From Talinum fruticosum (Eukaryota; Streptophyta; Magnoliopsida; Caryophyllales; Talinaceae): a DNA stretch of 64,000 nt. A program made the translations under genes and the position numbers. The notes under the pieces were generated by a model that was not told the origin of the DNA, ran no database searches, and saw only the letters and a program-made list of their open reading frames with translations. Below are positions 20,796 through 32,747 of the stretch, one piece after another (within the stretch, counting starts at the first letter, position 1; the number at the start of each line of letters is the position of its first letter). The DNA is taken from positions 5,939,001-6,003,000 of the forward strand of contig JAITYX010000012.1 of the NCBI GenBank assembly GCA_021018815.1, read 5' to 3'.

Positions 20796-22219
20796 TCAAG
20801 ACTTAATCTCTAAATCTAAACCATTCTTAGTACTACATGAAGACTCGGTATAAACCCATCCTCCCTAAGTTTTGATTACAAGTCATTCTAAGTGTTATAG
20901 AACCTAATGTATAAGTTTTCATTCATCTCCGATCGACTCAAAAACACATTATTGTATATCTTCTACGTTAGTGTTTCGACTCACTCGGATCTATCACATG
21001 CTCATGTAATCTCTCTAACACTTTTTATCCGAGTTCGACTACATATTTCAACGCAAAGTGAATTACAATGTTAATTCCTCTTTCAAGTCCCTCGTACTCT
21101 AATGTTTTTCACTCTTTTAACTTGAACTTTCTTAGGACTCGACTCTAATGGAATTTGAGTATATTGAATATTAGATTAAAAAATTCCACTCTTCTAGGCC
21201 TAAGATAATTATGCACTTAATTATCTTAATTAAATTATTATCTCGTGCCTAATCTTGAACTAAAGTATTTTATATTTTGAGAACCAAAGTGGTTTACTTT
21301 AGTAGGTTATCCAAACGAGGTTATCTCATTTTTTAATTATAAAAGTAATCGGCTTCAAGCTATCAATCACCAGCAGAGAAGGCTTATCTACTTCGAACAA
21401 GGCTCGGACGGTGTGTCGGGGTTATCTATTTCCAAACCTAGAAAACTTCAATGCTAAGCTCAACGAGTGGTTTGCACCATACTTTTAAGACATCACCAGT
21501 TGACTGGAGCACCTTTAGGAGCCAAGAGCCATTGCACAACATTCACATCCCAACGAATCTTTTCAAAGCGACTCGGAAAAGCCTTTACAACGGCCATTAA
21601 CGACTTCGTTCGAACCAAGACACAACGGTCACTTTGCTTGGTCATCTATAAACGAAGCCACTTCATAAGACTTGAAGATTGCTGAACACATTGCTGAAAC
21701 TATATCTCTTAGTACATTATCTCATTCAATCTTCTTCTTAGAACTCCAAGTCCGTACTTAATACTTTCCGAGTTGTAAAGTCTTATAATCAGTCGGATAC
21801 TCTTCTTACTTTCTGAGTAAGGTCCCTTGATTGAGCTGTAAGGGTTAACTCAGCTCAGTTGTCCCTTACTATAAAGGTTATCTCGGTTAGGAAGTACTAG
21901 ATCGGATAAGGGAACTTCGAGTCTAGGTAAACTCTGTAAGGAATTGTCTAAGGGAGCAATTCGGTTGAGTCGATCCATTCTATTTTGAGGATTCAAAATA
22001 GTAGATTTGACTTGGTGCTTAGACTAGCATTGTCCGTGGTTTTCTGCCCCAGCAGGTTTCCACGTAACTCCGAGTATACACTTTTCCGAGTCTAATCTAG
22101 ACTCAGATTATTTTGTTCATTCTTTTCAAGCGTAAACGTTTCTAAGTTTGTTAAAATTTCCTCATCACCCTATTCACCCGCTTCTAGGGTGACTAAGACT
22201 ATCCAAGAGCAAACCTTCA
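20796..22219 (+). repeat. Element B 3' LTR
   Basis: 1424 bp from TCAAGACTT to AAACCTTCA. It contains the LTR TATA region (TCTATAAACG, about 21646-21656) in the family context GGTCATCTATAAA...GAAGCCACTTCA and the CACCCTATTCACCCGCTTCT end block. It is the full-length partner of the deleted 5' LTR. Confidence 0.9.
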
Positions 22220-22844
22220 CCATTTTCCGAGTGACTCATAAGAGCCGTTACAACGGTCGAGTAAAGACTTTTGTTCGGAACCAAGACACAATGGTCACTC
22301 TGCTTGGTCATCTATAAATAGAAGCCACTTTACAAGACTTCAAGATTGTCTGGAATTATTGCTGAAACACTTTACTTAAGCGAAAGTCATTGTTTTCATA
22401 TTGAATCTTCTATTTACAATTCCCGACTTGTAATTAATATTTTCCGAGTTGTAAAGTCTTGTAATCAGTTACATACTTCTCTTACTTTTTGAGTAAGGTT
22501 CCTTGACTAAGCTATAAGGGTTAACTAAGTTCAGTTGTCCCTAGTTGTAAAGGTTATCTCACTTAGGAAGTACTAGATCGGATAAGGGAACTTTTGAGTC
22601 TAGGAAAACATTGTAAGGAATTGTCCGTGGTTTTGACTTGGTGCTTGGTGCTTTCCGCCCGTGGTTTTCACGCTCTAGAAGGGTCTCCACGTATTTATGA
22701 GTGTTTATATTTCTAAGTCCAATCTAGACTCGGACTCAGCTGTTTATCCTTTTCGAACGAAAAGTTTCTAAGTTTCCTTAAGTTTCCTTATCACCCTATT
22801 CACCTCCTCTTGGGTGTCTTAGACTCTCCAGGAACAAATCTTTA
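22220..22844 (+). repeat. Element A 5' LTR, second part
   Basis: Continues element A's LTR after the inserted element B. TATA box TCTATAAATA lies at 22311-22320, and the LTR ends AAATCTTTA before the primer site. The tail carries changes from the family end (CTTGGGTGTCTTAGACTC), consistent with A being older than B. Confidence 0.85.
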
Positions 22845-22845
22845 A

Positions 22846-22859
22846 TTGATATGAGAGCC
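22846..22859 (+). other. Element A primer binding site
   Basis: TTGATATGAGAGCC, one and two bases away from the initiator-Met tRNA type TTGGTATCAGAGCC. Confidence 0.85.
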
Positions 22860-22904
22860 TAGCCTTTCAAGAAGGATCTAACAATCCAAAGGTCTAAAGA
22901 TCAG

Positions 22905-24340
22905 ATGGCTTAGAACATTGGAGAGTTCGATGAAGGAAGGTCTTCCACCGGACCACCAAAGTTTAAAGGATCAAACTTCATGCACTTGGAAGAAACTGTT
23001 GGAGTGCTTTCTGTTGGACAACGATGAATATGTCTAGAACATCATCCAAGAAGGCAACTACATTCCAACAAAGATGGAAGGAACAAGATCTATGCCTAAA
23101 GAAAAATTCGAGTACACCAATGAAGAGTCGGAGAAGTTCGAAAGAACTTCAATGCAATGAACATTCGATGTGTGCTATCGGCTCGGAAGAGTACAACAGA
23201 GTGTCGACTTGCGACACGGCCAAAGATGTGTGGGACACTCTTGTCAACACATACGACGGAACAAGCCAAGTGAAACAGGCGCAGATAAGCCGATATCTTC
23301 ACAAATATGAGTTGTTCAAGATGGAGCTAGAAGAAAACATCACTCGGATGTTTATTCGTTTCACCGAGATTACAAACAATGTAAAATCTCCGGGTAAAAA
23401 ACTTGTCACGAGGAAATGTGCAAACAAATTCCGAGAAGTTTACCAAAGAGAAGATGGGGTCCCAAGGTGACAACCATCGAGGAAGCTCAGAACCTCTCTT
23501 AACTAAAGCCGGACGAACCGATTGGGAAGCCGCTTACCCATGACATTCACCTGGAAGAAGAGGATGCCGAGGTCGGCACCAAAAAGAACATTGCGCTGAA
23601 GGCCTCAAAAGTAGAGAGGAAAGTCTTCGGGTCCTCGGACTCGAAGAGGATCCAATGACACTCATTGCTTGAGGCTTCAAAAGAATGATGAACCATAAGA
23701 AATGGGAAAAGAGGCCAAAGGAAGAGTTCTACAAGAAAGATAAGAAGGACAGAAAAGGTAAATATTCTTCCCCTTCAAAGTTATCTTTAACTAAGAACTC
23801 TAGTCTGTTTTGAATGTGGCAGCAAAGATCACATAGTCAAGGACTGTCTCGAAGAGAAAGAAGGACGAGAAAGAAGAAAAAGTTTATGATAGCCACATAG
23901 TGCGATGATGACTCATCTTAAGAAGATGATGATTCGATGACTCAAAGTGTCCGATGGAACTAACGGACTCGTAAGCTGAATCCGAGTCGGATTCTAACAA
24001 CTCGGACACCGAGGAGACAAGTCCTTAGGAGGTAATTGAATACTTTCTCAAGTTCTCCAAAGTTGATTTGGCTAAACATATTTAAACTTTGGAAGAAAAA
24101 TCCAATTCCGATTCTTCTCAGTCAAAGTACAACTTGAGTCTCTTACTTCGAGAGTAATTGTTAGAAAAATGAATTGGAAAAGCTGAGACTAATTTTGAAA
24201 GAACTCAAGACTAGTACTCAAGATAATAAGACTGAGTCCGAGTCACTCGAAGAGAAAATGAGCATCCGAAAAGAAAGCTCAATGAGTCTCAAGAGCTCGT
24301 TTTAAAATTTACTTAAGGCTGAAATCCCTTGACATGCTTT
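22905..24340 (+). pseudogene. Element A gag, disrupted but with intact zinc knuckle
   Basis: ATG at 22905, followed within a few codons by TAG (22911). The UBN2-type region is open over 23160-23470 (DVWDTLVNTYDGTSQVKQ, KYELFKMELEENITRMFIRF). The zinc knuckle at 23806-23847 reads C-x2-C-x4-H-x4-C (CFECGSKDHIVKDC) and is the only complete knuckle among the four gag copies in the window. A charged coiled-coil-like segment ends near 24320. Stops and frameshifts separate these blocks. Confidence 0.85.
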
Positions 24341-26512
24341 TAGGCTCTCGGTGTGTCTCCTTCAAGAAAGAAGGACTTGGTTTTAATGAAGAAGAGGAAT
24401 CTAATTCCTACTCAAATCTTTTTAAAAGGATTCCAGAACTATGAAGTTCGGGAAGGTTGAGCATGGTCCTATTCATGAGAATGAAAGGAGAATTGAGTCC
24501 GAGACAAGTTTACGGGAGAAAGCCTTCTCCACCTGTTTACAAAAGAACATATTTTCAAAAGAAAGAGCCACGGACTCGGTTCTCTAGAAAGAAGACTCGG
24601 AATCGGACTACACCCAAAGTCATTCAAATCTGGGTTCCCATGAGTTTTCAACCTCAGCAAAGGACCACGAGTAAAGGGAGCTACTAGGTTCGTAAGAGGA
24701 AGTGAGAAAGGTTAGTGTGTTTCGACTTGTAGGTAACTCGAAAAGAACGAAAGGTCATTAGTACTTAGATCGTGGATGCTCACGCCACATGTCGGGAGAC
24801 TTAAGAGTCTTTTCCGAGTTAGAAGATTTTAAAGGAGGCAAAGTCACTTTTGGAGATGACAGTAAGGGTAAGATAGTTGGACTTGGCAAGACTGGGAAAT
24901 GAGAGAACTTTGTCAGCCCGATCTATCTTGTCAAGGGACTAAAGTACAATCTACTCAAGCATCTCTCGGTTGTGTGACAAAGGTCAAGAGGTAAGATTCA
25001 CTCAAACCAATTGCTATATTTCTGATGCAACTACCAAAGAACTAAGCTATTAGGTAAGAGGTTAGGTAATATCTATACTATTCCTCTTTCGATCCAAGTC
25101 GGAATTTATCTTATTTAAAAGCATCATTACAGGATGATTCTTTGACATGGCATCGTAGACTATGTCATGTTAGCATGCACACTATCAAAAAGCTTGCATC
25201 TCATGGTTTAGTTAGGGGTTTACCAAGCTGTGCATTTAAGAAAGATAAAATCTGTGAAGGATGTACAAAAAGGAAACAAGTCAGATCATCCTTTAAACTT
25301 CTCAAAACTGTTTCCACATCCAAAGTGCTTGGAATTGCTCCATATGGATTTATGTGGTCAAATCTCTGTGAAAAGCCTCGGAGGTAAATCATATGTACTT
25401 GTGATTGTTGATGATTACTCACTATTTACCTGGGTTTGTTTTCTCAAGAACAAAAATGAAGCTTTCAAAGAGTTCAGCAAGCTCTGCAGGAAAATTCAAG
25501 TGGAGTCTAAGACTCGGATTAAAAGAATTCAAACCGACCATAGAAAGGAGTTCGAGTACTCGGAATTTGCAGAGTTTTGTGACAAGAATGGTATCTCTCA
25601 CAACTTCTCAACACCCGAACTCTTCAACAAAATGGAGTAGTGGAGAGAAAGAACCAAACTTTTGAAGAAATAGGAAGGATGATGATGATTGGAAATGATC
25701 TACCTTATTATTTCACGGGCTGAGGCGATCAACACAATAAACTACACACCGAACAGATGCCTCATCGGACCCATCTTGAAGAAAACTCCCTATGAGCTTT
25801 ACAATGGAAAGAAGCCCAACATCTTATATTTCGGACTATTTGGATGTAAGTGCTTTGTTTACAATAACGGTAAGGATCATCTGACCAAGTTTGATTCTAG
25901 GTCGGATGAAGGTATCTTTCCGGGTTACTCATCTCACAAGTAAAGCTTATCGTGTTTTTAACAAAACAACGAACAAAGTAGAAGAAAGTATCCACGTTTT
26001 GTTTGATGAGATAGATCGGGGTAAAACAAGTGAGTCAACCTTCTCATATCTGAAACTTAGTTGAGATGAAGATGATCTTACTAAAGCCGAGCTCGGGAAG
26101 AGTCGGAAAAAGCAACCCATAATGAGGCAGCTCGGAACATCATGACTCAAATTGAACCAGCTCAAGAGCCAGCTCGGAATCGTTGAAGAACAAGCGAATG
26201 AGCAAACTCAGCAAGGTCGGACTACCGAAGATCAACCAGTTCAACCAACAAACTTGGTGAACCGAGAGAACAGTAGAGCATTTAAATATGCTTCGAGCTA
26301 CCCACTCAAAAACATTATGTCCGACATTAACGAGTGCGGTAAGAACTTGTTCTTCTTTGCATAATCTATGTGCATTCACTGCATACATATCATTAATAGA
26401 ACCCATAAATGCACTAGAGGCCTTAAATGAACCTGAATGGGTAGAGGCCATGTAAGCGGAGCTTAATCAATTTGAGAGAAAACAAGTCCGGACTTTGACC
26501 AAACGACCTTCT
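24341..26512 (+). pseudogene. Element A pol, truncated in RT
   Basis: Basic linker, then protease with LDRGCSRHM (24763-24790; Ser of the D-S-G triad replaced by Arg, as in B). The integrase zinc domain at 25140-25270 keeps H-H-C-C (TWHRRLCHVS, KICEGC). The core at 25320-25640 has MDLCG, VLVIVDDYS and IQTDH, with the glutamate region ERK in another frame. RT begins at about 26430 (EPEWVEAM) and stops abruptly at ACCAAACGACCTTC (26512), where unrelated sequence starts. The rest of pol and the 3' LTR are not in the window. Confidence 0.8.
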
Positions 26513-26574
26513 TGGTCTCCTCTTGCTTTATTTGACTTTTGTCTTGTGTGTTTGGCATGCCTTGGCCGAATTTG

Positions 26575-26585
26575 TCTATAAAAGG
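26575..26585 (+). promoter_or_regulatory. TATA box before the mobile-domain-like gene
   Basis: TCTATAAAAGG lies 145 bases before ATG 26720, with a pyrimidine-rich leader between (CTCCTCTCTTGCTCTAGC). This matches the layout seen before the accessory ORFs. Confidence 0.5.
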
Positions 26586-26719
26586 AGGGGTTAGTGTGTT
26601 CATTTTGCAGAATTCAATTACTCCTCTCTTGCTCTAGCTTCGCCCTTGTCTTGCTTTTAGATTTGCTCCTTCTTGCCCTGAGAAAACTAGTTGGTTCTCA
26701 CAAACACAACTCTTCAAAT

Positions 26720-28668
26720 ATGTCTAGGAGAAAGGCTCATCCCATTAGAAGGACAAGGGCAAAGAAGTTAGTTCATGACAACTTCTTAGAACGAGAGTGA
26801 TGTCCTCATATTTTCTCACTTAGAGCCCAAACAATCTCTTGGTGGAAGCCGAGAACCACATATCTTCTCTTGCTATTTCTACATCTATAAGCTTGTTGAG
26901 TTAATCTTCTATATTTGCTCACTTAAAGTAGTACTTCTAAAAATCTTGTTGGATTTTCATCTTGCAAAAGGCTCCATTCGGAGTAGCGGGGCTATCTCGA
27001 AGTTCATGGTGATGTGTAGAGAAAGGAACTACCCCTTGGAGGACATCATGAAAGGTGCTGGGTTTGGTTCCCTTTATATTACTTTGAGTCATTTGTGTGA
27101 TAAAAGAGCGTGATCCCATTCAAGCCATTAGTGAGCTCTTTTAGGACACTAACACATTTCATCTTCCTTTTGGTTTTGCCATCTCGGTCATGTTTGGGCT
27201 TCTCGGGGAGCCTTTAGTCTATCACCAAAACTTGTACAAGAACCGTGACTATTTACGTCACCTCTTTGGTGCCGTGGCTAGTAGGTTTGCTCGGGAGACT
27301 TTCTTTAAATACACTCTTCTTTTTTATGCTTTTGAGAATGTTGAGTTTTAGGCTCAACACACCCCTCAATAACAAGTCTAGGTCGTGCTTGCTCTCTTGT
27401 TAAGCACATCGATTTTCTCCGACCAAGCTTCAAAGGTACATGTTCACTATTTGGTGAACTTAGTGAACCTTGATAAGATTAGAGACATTAACTAGGGTGC
27501 ACCCGCTTACACTTACCTCATAAGTGGTTTACGCTCCAGATGAGGCATATGAAGGCCGAGAAGGATTTGATGAACTAGGCATACGAAGGCCGAGAAGGAT
27601 TTGACGAATTATCTTCCCTTGTGTGGCTTGTGGAAGATCATTGAGGTATGCTCCATCTCTAGTTTTAACACCAAAATACTTTATCTTGCATGGATAAAGG
27701 TCTCACTTATCTCACAAAATCATAGTCGTGGCTATATGAGTATTTTCCTTGCCTTTCACCTGGTTCACGGAATCACCCTTCATTCCCGGCCTTGGTATCA
27801 TGGGCCAAGATCCATCATCCATGACCCAAAGCTCATGATCTAGGCTTCTTAAGGTCCGCTCTCAACCATGTGGCTTTGGTATGTTACATTCAAGCTTTAT
27901 ATTTGAGTTAAAATACACCCTAGAAAAATTTTCTTCACTACCCGACTTCTGTCCCGACCCAGACTCGTGGTGGGTCGGTGGGCACGACTATGATGGCCAA
28001 TGCCGGCTAGAAAGTCGGATGTTTGTTGCCCAATTTTTGCAGTTTCTACTTGTTTCCTCATGGGTCCTGTGTGTGCATGCCAACTTCCATCCATGGGCCC
28101 AACTTTAACTCCCTCCAAGTGTAGGTGTTGCACGAGAATTGAGCGAGAGGAGGATCTTGTTTAAAGCTCCTTTTGGGTTTTGTTGGTACCTTGGCAAACG
28201 GGTCGCACCCTAAATCCACTACAAGACATGGCCTCTGTTCGTTCCTTATGATCCACCTCAAACCATGTTTTATTTTCGCACCCTTTCTCAATAAGAGCGG
28301 GAAGAAGCAAGCGTGGGGTATCCTTATACCCAGCTTTTGAATTTGCATTCATCCTATGCTTATCACTTAGGGCGAATTATGATCCGATTAGTGGGCCTTT
28401 ATCTCTTTCTCTTTTTATGTAGTTGAATATCTTGTGTGGAAATTAACTTTATCTTTTGTAGCTTCCCTCCAAGGATATCCATATCCTAAGTCTTGATGTG
28501 GATGTCTACTAGCACGGGAATCCCCACGTTATGTGGGGCCTCCTCTCCTAAAAACCGGCCGAGGTAGGAGTTTTATGCTCTTTACTTTTAGTTGGATGCT
28601 AAAACTGTCTTACTAACATCGTAAATCTTAACCCTACGACCGAGAACAATCTCGAACTATATCTATCA
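26720..28668 (+). pseudogene. Degenerate plant-mobile-domain-like gene, part 1
   Basis: ATG 26720 opens with MSRRKAHPIRRTRAKKLVHD and stops after 27 codons. Beyond it, coding-like fragments continue in all three frames: GFAISVMFGLLGEPLVYHQN (about 27170), FARETFFKYTLLFYAFENVEF, DKIRDIN followed by GAPAYTYLISGLRS (27470-27530), TNYLPLCGLWKIIEV (27605-27650), and PDFCPDPDSWWVGGHDYDG (27940). The run I-N-[W]-G-A-P-A-x-x-Y-L followed by a LPLxxxW block resembles the plant mobile domain (PMD) found in transposon-related and host proteins, a recognition from memory. It may be the accessory ORF of another retroelement or a decayed host gene. Element C splits it, and it resumes at 40743. Confidence 0.45.
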
Positions 28669-28673
28669 GGTTT

Positions 28674-30162
28674 TGAAGGTTTGCTCTTGGAGAGTGTAAG
28701 TCACCCTAGACAGGGGGTGAATAGGGTCATGAGGAAATTTAAACAAACTTAGACAATTTTTGCTTTGAAAGAGATAAACAAGTAAGCCTGAGCCTAGATT
28801 GAACTTAGAAAAGAAAACACTTAGAAGTATGTGGAAACATTCATGGGGCAGAAAACCACGGACGAGTGCTAATCCAAGCACCAAGTCAAATCCACTATTT
28901 TGAATCCTCAAAATACAAAGGATCGACTCTACCAGAATTGCTCCCTTAAACAATTCCTTACAAAGTTTTCCTAGACTCATAAGTTCCCTTATCTAATCTA
29001 GTACTTCCTAACTGAGATAACCTTTATAGTCGGGGACTACTGAGCTGAGTTAACCCTTACAGCTCGGTCAAGGGACCTTACCCGAAAGTAAGAAAAGTAT
29101 GTAATCGATTACAAGACTTTACAACTCGGAAAATATTAATTACAAGCTAGGAGTTGTAAATAGAAGATTGAATATGAAGACAATGACTTTTGCTCAAGTA
29201 ATGTGCTTTGTACTAATGTTTAACAATCTTCAAGTCTTGTGAAGTGGCTTCTATTTATAAATGACCAAGCAGAGTGACCGTTGTGTCTTGGTTCCGAACG
29301 AAGTCTTTACTCGGCCATTGTAAAGGCTCTTCCGAGTCACTTAGAAAAGATCCATTGGGATGTGAATGTTGTGCAATGGATCTTGGCTCTAAAAGGTGCT
29401 CCATTCAACTGGTGATGTCTAAAAAGCAAGGTGGAAACCACCGTTGGGCCCGGAGTTGGAGTTTTCTAATTTTTGAAATAGACAACCCCGACACGGTGTC
29501 TCGTGCCCTATTCGAAGTAGATAAAGCTTGTCTACTGGTGATTGACTACTAGAAGTCGACTACTTTTGTATTTAAAAAAATCAGTTAGCCTCGTTTGAAT
29601 AACCTACAAAAGTAAATCACTTTGGTTCTCAAAGTATAAAATACTTTGGTCCAAGATTAGGCACATATAATAATTAAATTAGGATAATTAAATGCTTAAT
29701 TATCTTTTGCCTAGAAGAGTGGAATTTTACGTGTCTAATATTCAATATACTCAAATTCCATCGAGTCAATCCTAAGGATGATCAAGTAAAAAGAATAGAA
29801 TCATTAGAGTATAACAACTTGATCCGGACAAATAATTCTCAAAGAAATAAAATTGACTTAGAAAATGAATTAACACTGTAATTTTCTTTGCGTTGAAATA
29901 TGCGATCGGAACTCGGAATATCGAGTTAGAGAAATTATTTGAACATACGATAGCCCCGAGTGATGTCCGAGTGAGTCGAAACATCGGTGTAGAAGATATA
30001 CAATAATATGCTTTCTAAGTGAGTTAGAAACGAATGAAAACTTATACAGGTGTTTCTATAACACTCGGAATGACTTGAAATCAAAACTTAGGAGAGATGA
30101 GGTTTATACCTAAATCTTCATGTAGTACTAAGAATGGCTTATTGTTAGAATCCGAGTCTTCA
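28674..30162 (-). repeat. Element C 3' LTR
   Basis: 1489 bp, on the minus strand from TGAAGACTCGG (30162) to CCTTCA (28674). The TATA box region reads CTATTTATAA on plus (29251-29260). It is the partner of 39287-40737. Confidence 0.9.
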
Positions 30163-30178
30163 ATCTTCCCCTTTTTGA
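30163..30178 (-). other. Polypurine tract, element C
   Basis: On the minus strand ATCAAAAAGGGGAAGAT stands directly before the 3' LTR, as in elements B and G. A second tract (GCAAGGGGGAGAAA on minus) lies at about 30520-30535. Confidence 0.8.
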
Positions 30179-30559
30179 TAAAAGGCATTCCACAATTAGA
30201 TGGAAACTTGTTCGTGCAAAACATGAGTTTTCATTCTTACTAAGCAGAACATCTCGGAATCGAAGTAATGATTGAGAAGTATTCCATACATATAAAATGC
30301 ATTGCGAGATACTATCATAACTCATAACGATTATGTGCATAACACATTAGAACAAAGAGATGAACAGATTATACCGGAGCAAAAAACAATAAGATGTATC
30401 TAACTCGGAAAGAAGTAACTTAGAAATAAGTCTATTCGGAAAAGAAAATTCATTCATTCATTTGCTTAAAAAAATAGAGCGTGTGCTCCCCTAAACACAA
30501 AAACATCAAATTTCTATATTTCTCCCCCTTGCATTTCATCAAAAAGGGGAAGAAAATAT

Positions 30560-32171
30560 CAAGGAAGTACACTTGATGTTGGAACCCAAAAAAAGAAGAA
30601 AAGAAAATAGACTAAGAAGGGGGTTTCGTTGTCGAGAGGTGGAAGGACGAGCGAGTGCGCCGGCGCTGGTAGGCTTGAGATTAAGTTGATGATCGTGGCG
30701 ACGGTAGCACGAGGATGTCCGAAAGTGGCTCCTTTCCGGCGACGGTGCTTCGACTTGACAACTATGGACCGACCAATGTCCCCAAAGCATCTTCCGACCC
30801 ACTCGGATCTTCATATGAGGAGATCGGTTTTGGTTTAGGGACTGCAGCACCTTGTCCCTCGGTTTGAGTGGCCTTCTCTTTTGTCTTCTCCTTTTCCTCC
30901 TTCTCCTCTTCCTTCTCCTCTTGTTTCTCCTCCTCGAGCGGAGCTGCTTCAACTACAGACTTCTTCTTCTTCAACCTCAACCGAGGGAGACTTGGCTGAG
31001 CTGCAGGACTCCTCGAAGTATCCGAACTTTCTAGGTCTTAGGCAGCCTTGGATCGGCATTCTTGGAGGAGTTAGAGCTGCTCATTCTGCTCCTTGATAAT
31101 GCCCTCGATTAGTAGATCTTGGTGCTCCGGGATCCGAGATTGGGCTGTCTTCGGTTGATCACCAGGCTTTGAAGGACGACCTTTAGAGAGCGGAGAGTGC
31201 CTTAAAGTTCTTCGGATATAGAGGAGAGTTTGTCTACCAAAACGGCAGACAGCGTATCGGATACGGCAGGAAGTGGTTGAGAAGTGGATGGACCACCGGA
31301 TGGAAGAGGGAGTGGTAAAGGAATCCGAGTCCGAGTGGGAGGGAGTGAAGGGGGTTCCAACTCGGACCCATGGACCTAGACACGAGGCTTGACTTCCTAA
31401 TATATGTAGCCTAGAAGCTCCTTCCTAGCTACCACTATGATAGCCTTAGAAATTGCATTAGGATCCGAGGGAGGGGAACCTTGAACTATTTAAAAACAAC
31501 GATCGGGAGGGCTTCGAAGGGGAATGGAGTAGATTTTTTGGATTGGGCTCACGGACATTTGCTCAAGAATAGCAAGGAAGAGGTCTACATCGTAGCCCTC
31601 TAGAATATCATATAGAGCTTTGAGAATCTTGGAGTTGGGATTCTCTTTGCTAGAGTGATGAGAAAAGAAAGTTCTCATCAAGAGAAAGTAGAGCAATCTA
31701 GCCTCGGTCTTCATCCGAGTCACCGAGAAGATTTTGCGTGACACGAGGACCTCCTTGCCATATTTCTCAAAGAATTCATTTGCAATCTTCGTGAAGGGGA
31801 TGGGATTGCAATTAAGAAAGAGAAAAGAGACTTTGAAAATTCTATGAAGGAGGGAGAGGTTGATACAAACAACCTTCTCTTGAACTCGTGAGATAATGAC
31901 TCCCTTAGAGTAAAACATATTGCGAGTAGAACTCTGCATAAAGTTCGAGATAGATAAACTCACTCGAACCACAAAACATTGTATACTCCGAGTGCTCTTT
32001 ATGTGTGGCAACCACGAAAACGAGGTGGTTGGAAAGAATTTATCATCCAAAGTTAGATGTTGGGTGACGAAGATTTTAGAGGAATTAGAGGTACCCTCTT
32101 GAGGTGTTTTGGTGCGGGACTTCTTGGTAGCGAGACCCCAAAAATCTTGTGCAGTAACCCCTTTTAGGCAT
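30560..32171 (-). pseudogene. Element C accessory ORF (MPKRG protein), disrupted
   Basis: Minus-strand ATG at 32171 (MPKRG), then a shift into a long open stretch from 32050 to 31490 (186 codons: DDKFFPTTSFSWL, NLSLLHRIFKVSFLFLNCNP, EFFEKYGKEV, TRMKTEARLLYFLLMRTFFS, ILEGYDVDLFLAILEQM). This is the longest intact trace of the central domain in the window. A Glu/Lys-rich segment (30980-30860) and a C-terminal part (to about 30560) follow in other frames. The order matches copies B and G. The central block has the pattern of the 'putative plant transposon protein' domain, judged from memory. Function unknown. Confidence 0.7.
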
Positions 32172-32330
32172 GGTGAGAATTTATTTTTTTGAGAAGACGA
32201 GTGGACTCGAGAGAGAAAGAGAAGGAGTAAGAGTGGTTAGAATTCGAGTGAGAGGGAGTTCGGGTGAACAAGAATGCTTAAAAAGTAAGAAGGCAAGTGA
32301 GTAAAGTAACGAAATGAAGGTAAAAGGGTG

Positions 32331-32340
32331 CTATTTATAG
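32331..32340 (-). promoter_or_regulatory. TATA box before element C accessory ORF
   Basis: CTATAAATAG on the minus strand, 160 bases before ATG 32171, followed by a leader matching the ones in B and G. Confidence 0.6.
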
Positions 32341-32747
32341 CGAAAATAAATGACCTTCAGCCTTCGGTCCGACCTTAAGCTCTAATGGCCGTCTCGGACA
32401 AGTGTGACGTTTCCGCTCTCTAATGGTTATTATTCCACTAGCTTTCTTCCAATGGCTAGTTTTCTATGATCGATGCGCGCGGTAGACAGAGAGAGAGAGA
32501 GAAGAAAGACTTTCAAAAATATTTCGAAATTCTCCATTTATCTAGAGATGATTTCAAAAGTTTGATGTCCCTTTTGCTTGAAAAATTGAGTCCGACTCGA
32601 GTATGGTTTCTAAGTGACTCGGAATACTCAAAGACCTAATAACTCATAACTTAGTTTCACTTGGTCAATTGAACCATTTGTTATTAAGACAAAAGAAAAA
32701 CATATAACACATAATCATGCAACAAAATTTCACTTATAAAATCATAA

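Larger units (their letters stand above)
12348..22219 (+). mobile_element. Element B: full-span Sirevirus-like Copia retrotransposon
   Basis: LTRs at both ends start with matching diagnostic bases (GACTCGGTCTCTAAATC / GACTTAATCTCTAAATC), which pairs them. Between them lie, in order, primer site, gag, protease, integrase, RT, RNase H, an accessory ORF with its own TATA box, and two polypurine tracts. The protease-integrase-RT-RNase H order defines Copia. The PBS, gag type, pol sequence character, long LTRs, several polypurine tracts and extra 3' ORF fit the Sirevirus/Maximus lineage. It sits inside element A's LTR. Flanks CCAAC (left) and CCATT (right) are at best a decayed 5-bp duplication. 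All coding parts are broken. Confidence 0.85.

Noticed and set aside
30539..30952. 137-residue Lys/Arg-rich minus-strand frame resembling a nuclear basic protein
   Set aside because: It is the wrong frame of the Glu/Lys-rich stretch of element C's accessory ORF.
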